Assembly (NCBI GenBank): GCA_023150555.1
Contig: JAKLKQ010000005.1
Coordinates: forward strand, 62,001 to 126,000
Origin: Planctomycetota bacterium
GTDB taxonomy: Bacteria > Planctomycetota > SZUA-567 > H5-PLA8
Reading direction: 5' to 3'
Length of the DNA: 64,000 nucleotides
Each line of letters begins with the position of its first letter. The first letter of the stretch is position 1. A model generated the notes under the pieces. That model did no database searches. It saw only the letters and a program-made list of their open reading frames with translations, and had not been told where the DNA came from. The position numbers and the translations under genes were made by a program. Of the stretch, positions 60,715 to 64,000 are shown in pieces.

Positions 60715-60761
60715 GCGTTGGCTTTGCGACTTCGGCTCGGCAAGCCAGGAAGGGATTCTCA

Positions 60762-61031
60762 ATGGGATGGATTGGGGTTGCAGTGGATGTCGTCTTGCGG
60801 GTCTTCAAGTCCCTCTTCGGGATGGACAAGCCCGCCACAACGGGAGTGACCGATGCGAAACCTGAAAAGCCGCTGCCTGTTCCTGCTGATCGCGACGAGC
60901 GCCTGCTTGATGAACTCGGGGTGCAGCGGAGTGAGCCTGGGGCCGCAGGTGCGGACAGAGTACGTGATCCTGCACGCGGGCCGGCCGATGAAGGTGCTGG
61001 AGAACTCCAAGGTCAAGGGCCGGACCATTGA
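60762..61031 (+). CDS. Small phage protein with N-terminal amphipathic or TM helix
   Basis: The 89-residue product starts MGWIGVAVDVVLRVFKSLFG, an amphipathic or membrane helix, then becomes acidic and Pro-rich. From 60853 its frame runs together with the lipoprotein gene in the +1 frame, so the C-terminal half may be constrained by the other protein. The arrangement of a membrane-helix protein with an overlapping lipoprotein recalls Rz/Rz1 spanins. It follows the tRNA-like gene by 47 bp. Confidence 0.5.
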   Translation: MGWIGVAVDVVLRVFKSLFGMDKPATTGVTDAKPEKPLPVPADRDERLLDELGVQRSEPGAAGADRVRDPARGPADEGAGELQGQGPDH

Positions 61032-61128
61032 TGGCACAGGCGATGCCGTCGAACAGAATGTCGGCGGTTGGGTCATGATGCCTGAAGATCACTGGGAATC
61101 CGTGAAGCGCGGCCTGGAAAGAAAGTAA
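60853..61128 (+). CDS. Small phage lipoprotein (outer-membrane spanin-like)
   Basis: The 91-residue protein begins MRNLKSRCLFLLIATSACLM and has a lipobox at about NSGC (Cys near residue 24), so it is likely lipidated. The mature part has a short strand pattern (VRTEYVILHAGRPMKVLENS) ending GGWVMMPEDHWESVKRG, seen in small lipoproteins of phages near the lysis genes. Most of it overlaps the previous gene in a different frame. Spanin function is inferred. Confidence 0.6.
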   Translation: MRNLKSRCLFLLIATSACLMNSGCSGVSLGPQVRTEYVILHAGRPMKVLENSKVKGRTIDGTGDAVEQNVGGWVMMPEDHWESVKRGLERK

Positions 61129-61131
61129 CGC

Positions 61132-63483
61132 ATGGCTTCCGCTTCCGGAATCCGCGCAGGCGCGGCGTATGTTGAACTGTACGCCACGGATAATCGCCTT
61201 GTCCGGGGCCTGAACGCCGCGAAGGCGCGCCTCGAATCGTTCAGCACCTCCGTTTCCAAGATCGGACAGGGGTTCCTGAAGGCCAGTGCCTTGCTCGCGG
61301 CGCCCTTTGTCGGCGGCGTGAAGGCGTTTGCGGACGTGGAGCAAGAGCTTGCCAATCTTCGTGCCGCCGCCAACCCGACCGCCGAGGAGTTCCAGCAAAT
61401 CCGCGCCGCCGTGGAGCAGATCAGCCGCGACACGGGTATTGGCCCCGCGCAAGTAGCCTCCGTCTTCACCGAGCTTCTGAAGGCAGGCATGGGCGTCAGC
61501 ACCGTCATGAATGGCGCGGCGGAAGCTGCCCTCAAGTTCTCTCGCACGGGAGGGCTTGACGCCGCGCAAGCCGCCGTCGTCATGAGCGATGCTCTCAATG
61601 CCTTCAGTCGCGATGGCCTGACTGCGACGCAGGTAGTGGACACGCTCTCCAAGGCCGCCGATGCCAGTTCCATTGGGGTGGGCCAGATTTCCGAATCCTT
61701 CTCGATGGCCTCTGCTGTCTTTGGCGCAAGCGGCCAGAGCCTCGAATCCCTTACGACCGCCATTGGCATTTTGGGCAACGCCGGACTGAAGGGTTCGGAC
61801 GCGGGCACCGCGCTCAAGACCATGCTCCTCTCGCTCATGGCCCCGAGTGACCACGCCGCTGCCATGATGAAGGAGTATGGAATCGCCGTTCGTGACGCAT
61901 CTGGCCAGATCGTGCCCATGCGCCAGATCATCCAGGTCTTGGCGGAACGCCTGGGCGGGTTAGACCAGGCCGCGCGTGACGAGGCACTCAAGAAAATCTT
62001 CGGGTCGGATGCCATTCGCGCCGGGCTGATCCTGCTCAACAAAGGCGTTCACGGTTGGGACGATTTCACGCAGAAGCTAGACGGCTCGCTCTCGGTCGGA
62101 AAGAAGTTCTCCATAATGACGGGAACCTTGAAAGGCACGCTCGACCGGCTATGGGCTGCCTTGCAGCGCATTGGCGCTTCGGTGGGCGAGGCGCTTTCTG
62201 GACCGCTCTCGGAATTGGCCGCGTCGGTCCTGCGCTATCTCGCCATGTTCGAGCGAATGATCGCTGAGAACAAAGACCTCGTGATCTCGGCGGCAAAGAT
62301 CGTGGGCATCATCGCCTTGGTCGGCGGGGCATTGGTCGCCGTGGGCTTGGCCGGTTCCTTGCTGGCCTCTGTCTTCGGTGGGATCGCCTCCATCATCGCG
62401 GGGGTCGGAACCGTGATTGGCTGGTTGGGCTCGGTCCTGGCGGCCCTGCTTTCGCCCATTGGCCTGGTCATCACCGGGATCGTGGCCCTGGCGGCATACC
62501 TGGTGTACGCCACGGGGATCGGCGGGAAGGCGCTCGCCTGGCTCAGTGAGCGATTTCAAGAACTGAAGGACTTCGCCACGGCATCCTTTCAAGGCATCGC
62601 CGATGCCCTGGCCGCCGGCGACATGGCCCTGGCCGCGCGCATCCTGTGGCTCTCGCTGCAACTGGTTTGGCAAAAGGGCGTCGCGGTGCTCACCCAAACC
62701 TGGCTCGCGTTCAAGGGCTGGTTTCTGCAAACCACCAGTGACATTTTCTTCGGCGCTGTCGTAATCGTGTCGGACCTCTTCTTCGGGCTCAAGAAAGCCT
62801 GGGCGGTCACGGTCAACTTCTGGGCCGATCTTCTCGCCAAGTTTGCCTCGCTCTTCGTGCGCACTTGGAACAGCCTCAACAGTTGGGTCGCCAAGCAGTG
62901 GACCAAAGTGCTGGCCACGTTTGATTCGTCCATCAATGTCGAGTCTGTCAACAAGCGCATTGATCAGGAAACCGAGCGCCGAAATATCGAGGTTTCCAAG
63001 AAGACGCTCGATGCCCGCTTGGATCGTGAGAAGGAACTGGCCGAGATCGAGAAAGAGCGGCAGGGAACGAAAGCCGCCATCGCTGGCTTGGCCGACGCTC
63101 AAGACGCGCCGCGACGAGAGCAAAATGCCAAGGGTATGCGCGAAGCCGAAGACGCCCTGGTCTCCGCTCGAAAGGAATGGCAGGACGCCATTGACGAAGC
63201 GCGAACTAAACGCGCCGCCGTCGAGAGCGGCGCGGGCTCTCCTGACTCTCCCGAAGGAATCGGGGATCAGCTCAGGCGCAGCGTCGAGAACGCCATTCCA
63301 GCCCTACAACAAGCCGCGCGCAGCGCCTTCGACGTAACCGGCACCTTCAATGCCGAAGCAGCCTTCGGCCTGGGCCTGGGCAACAGCGCGCAGGAACGCA
63401 CCGCCCGGGCGAGCGAAGAGACCGCGCGGAATACCAAGCGCATCTTCCAATCCCTTGAAGGCGGTCAAGCCGTCTTCGAGTAG
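61132..63483 (+). CDS. Tail tape measure protein (TP901 family)
   Basis: The 783-residue protein sets tail length. It has the TP901 region (AAANPTAEEFQQIRAAVEQI, GIGPAQVASVFTELLKAGMG, LGNAGLKGSDAGTALKTMLL) in residues 1-300. Hydrophobic segments lie at about residues 380-460 (AAKIVGIIALVGGALVAVGL and others), a membrane-active part used during DNA injection. The C-terminal 250 residues are highly charged coiled coil (RIDQETERRNIEVSKKTLDA). At about 0.15 nm of tail per residue this fits a medium-length siphovirus tail. Confidence 0.92.
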   Translation: MASASGIRAGAAYVELYATDNRLVRGLNAAKARLESFSTSVSKIGQGFLKASALLAAPFVGGVKAFADVEQELANLRAAANPTAEEFQQIRAAVEQISRDTGIGPAQVASVFTELLKAGMGVSTVMNGAAEAALKFSRTGGLDAAQAAVVMSDALNAFSRDGLTATQVVDTLSKAADASSIGVGQISESFSMASAVFGASGQSLESLTTAIGILGNAGLKGSDAGTALKTMLLSLMAPSDHAAAMMKEYGIAVRDASGQIVPMRQIIQVLAERLGGLDQAARDEALKKIFGSDAIRAGLILLNKGVHGWDDFTQKLDGSLSVGKKFSIMTGTLKGTLDRLWAALQRIGASVGEALSGPLSELAASVLRYLAMFERMIAENKDLVISAAKIVGIIALVGGALVAVGLAGSLLASVFGGIASIIAGVGTVIGWLGSVLAALLSPIGLVITGIVALAAYLVYATGIGGKALAWLSERFQELKDFATASFQGIADALAAGDMALAARILWLSLQLVWQKGVAVLTQTWLAFKGWFLQTTSDIFFGAVVIVSDLFFGLKKAWAVTVNFWADLLAKFASLFVRTWNSLNSWVAKQWTKVLATFDSSINVESVNKRIDQETERRNIEVSKKTLDARLDREKELAEIEKERQGTKAAIAGLADAQDAPRREQNAKGMREAEDALVSARKEWQDAIDEARTKRAAVESGAGSPDSPEGIGDQLRRSVENAIPALQQAARSAFDVTGTFNAEAAFGLGLGNSAQERTARASEETARNTKRIFQSLEGGQAVFE

Positions 63484-63491
63484 AGGCCCCG

Positions 63492-64000
63492 ATGCCCGCG
63501 ACCATAGAAGAACTCTTCAAGGGCCGCTCCGAGGTCGTCGGCTCCAAGGCGTCGGCCGAGATTCCGTACATCGTTCGGGGCGCGGCGGACGAGAACGAGG
63601 TTAAGGCAACGGTCCAGGCCAGTATTCCCACTCTGTACGCGGGCCTGATTTTCCGTTCGTTCGAGATTTCCGAACGAATCACCGTGGACACCTGGCGGAT
63701 TGTTGCGCGCTACGAAGCGCCGGAAGCTCCAGAACAGGAAAACCCCGAACCTGTCACGACCTTCGATTCCACCGGCGGCACCCAGCATATCACTCAGAGT
63801 ATCCAAACCGTGAATAGCTACGGCCCTGCCGCCTCGACTCTGCTGGGCGGCGCCATCGGCTACGACGGCGAAAACGTGGGCGGCGTGGACATCACCGTAC
63901 CTGTCTGGAACTGGTCGGAAACACATTTCCTGTCCGACGCCCAGCTCAACTCGGCGGCCTACTACAACCTCACCGGTAAGGTGAACTCCGACGGCTTCCG
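63492..64000 (+). CDS. Distal tail/baseplate-type protein (partial, runs off the window)
   Basis: The ATG at 63492 lies 9 bp after the tape measure stop. The frame stays open for 169 codons to the end of the window. The visible part (MPATIEELFKGRSEVVGSKA, KATVQASIPTLYAGLIFRSF, GTQHITQSIQTVNSYGPAAS) looks beta-rich and is in the position of a distal tail or baseplate protein. No motif identifies it. Confidence 0.7.
   Translation, partial: MPATIEELFKGRSEVVGSKASAEIPYIVRGAADENEVKATVQASIPTLYAGLIFRSFEISERITVDTWRIVARYEAPEAPEQENPEPVTTFDSTGGTQHITQSIQTVNSYGPAASTLLGGAIGYDGENVGGVDITVPVWNWSETHFLSDAQLNSAAYYNLTGKVNSDGF

Larger units (their letters stand above)
27087..64000. mobile_element. Integrated siphovirus-type prophage, left end and body (runs off the window)
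   Basis: The interval starts at a tRNA-Gly 3' fragment. It holds, in phage order, a LexA-like repressor, recombination and replication genes, an initiator with iterons, terminase subunits, portal, protease-capsid, neck, tail tube, tail chaperone, tape measure and one further tail gene. Codon use and GC are lower and more even than in the chromosomal part. No integrase, endolysin or tail-fibre module is present, so at least the right end lies outside. Both packaging and tail genes are intact, so this may be an active prophage. Confidence 0.9.

Overview
The window joins a very GC-rich bacterial chromosome segment (about 1-27,086) to a large, incomplete prophage (about 27,087 to beyond 64,000). 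The chromosomal part has a single-operon F1Fo ATP synthase, a RecO/YbeY/PgpH-like/PhoH/CdsA/UppS housekeeping cluster, a PQQ-type beta-propeller protein, a GH-like secreted enzyme and a TPR membrane protein. That gene set suits an uncultured, diderm, high-GC lineage, perhaps Planctomycetota or another PVC-like phylum. This is an inference from gene content; no rRNA is present to settle it.

Chromosome, left to right. A zinc-ribbon membrane protein comes first, then a minus-strand NAD-dependent epimerase and a divergent eight-repeat beta-propeller lipoprotein-sized secreted protein. From 3.2 to 14.5 kb a long minus-strand block reads uppS-cdsA-phoH-pgpH-ybeY-glycosyltransferase-methyltransferase-recO, preceded by a secreted glycoside-hydrolase-like gene. 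From 14.5 to 23.05 kb lies the complete ATP synthase operon, in the order atpZ-atpI-atpB-E-F-H-A-G-[tandem L7/L12-like domain protein]-D-C. It has a good sigma-70 promoter and a hairpin over the first ribosome binding site. Two minus-strand membrane protein genes and tRNA-Thr(CGT) follow. A 0.9-kb gene-free stretch rich in palindromes leads to the prophage.

Prophage. The left junction is a 3' fragment of a tRNA-Gly(GCC) gene, cut exactly at the anticodon loop. No integrase is visible, so it and the rebuilt tRNA-Gly should lie beyond 64,000. Next to the junction a leftward operon encodes a LexA-like repressor, a Ski2-like helicase and a nucleoside 2-deoxyribosyltransferase-like protein, driven by a promoter with a built-in operator. 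A nucleotidyltransferase/HEPN pair follows. The rightward early region (33-47 kb) holds a sigma-like factor, a RecE-like nuclease, a RecA-fold ATPase, an SSB-like protein, a RuvC-like resolvase, a helicase and a primase-polymerase/helicase. It continues with an initiator-like gene carrying embedded iterons, a ParB-fold protein, a DNA-modification-type glycosyltransferase, a MoxR-type AAA+/VWA-like pair and a clamp-loader-like pair.

The late region (47.7 kb to the end) is a siphovirus-type module: small and large terminase, gpW-like protein, portal, protease-scaffold-capsid fusion, DUF2190 protein, neck and tail proteins, frameshifted tail chaperone, a tRNA-like gene, a lipoprotein pair and the tape measure. 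It is interrupted between terminase and portal by an AT-rich, opposite-strand gene with a C-terminal PD-(D/E)XK motif. The two best candidates for undescribed systems are the repressor-helicase-NDT operon and this AT-rich nuclease-like cargo gene.
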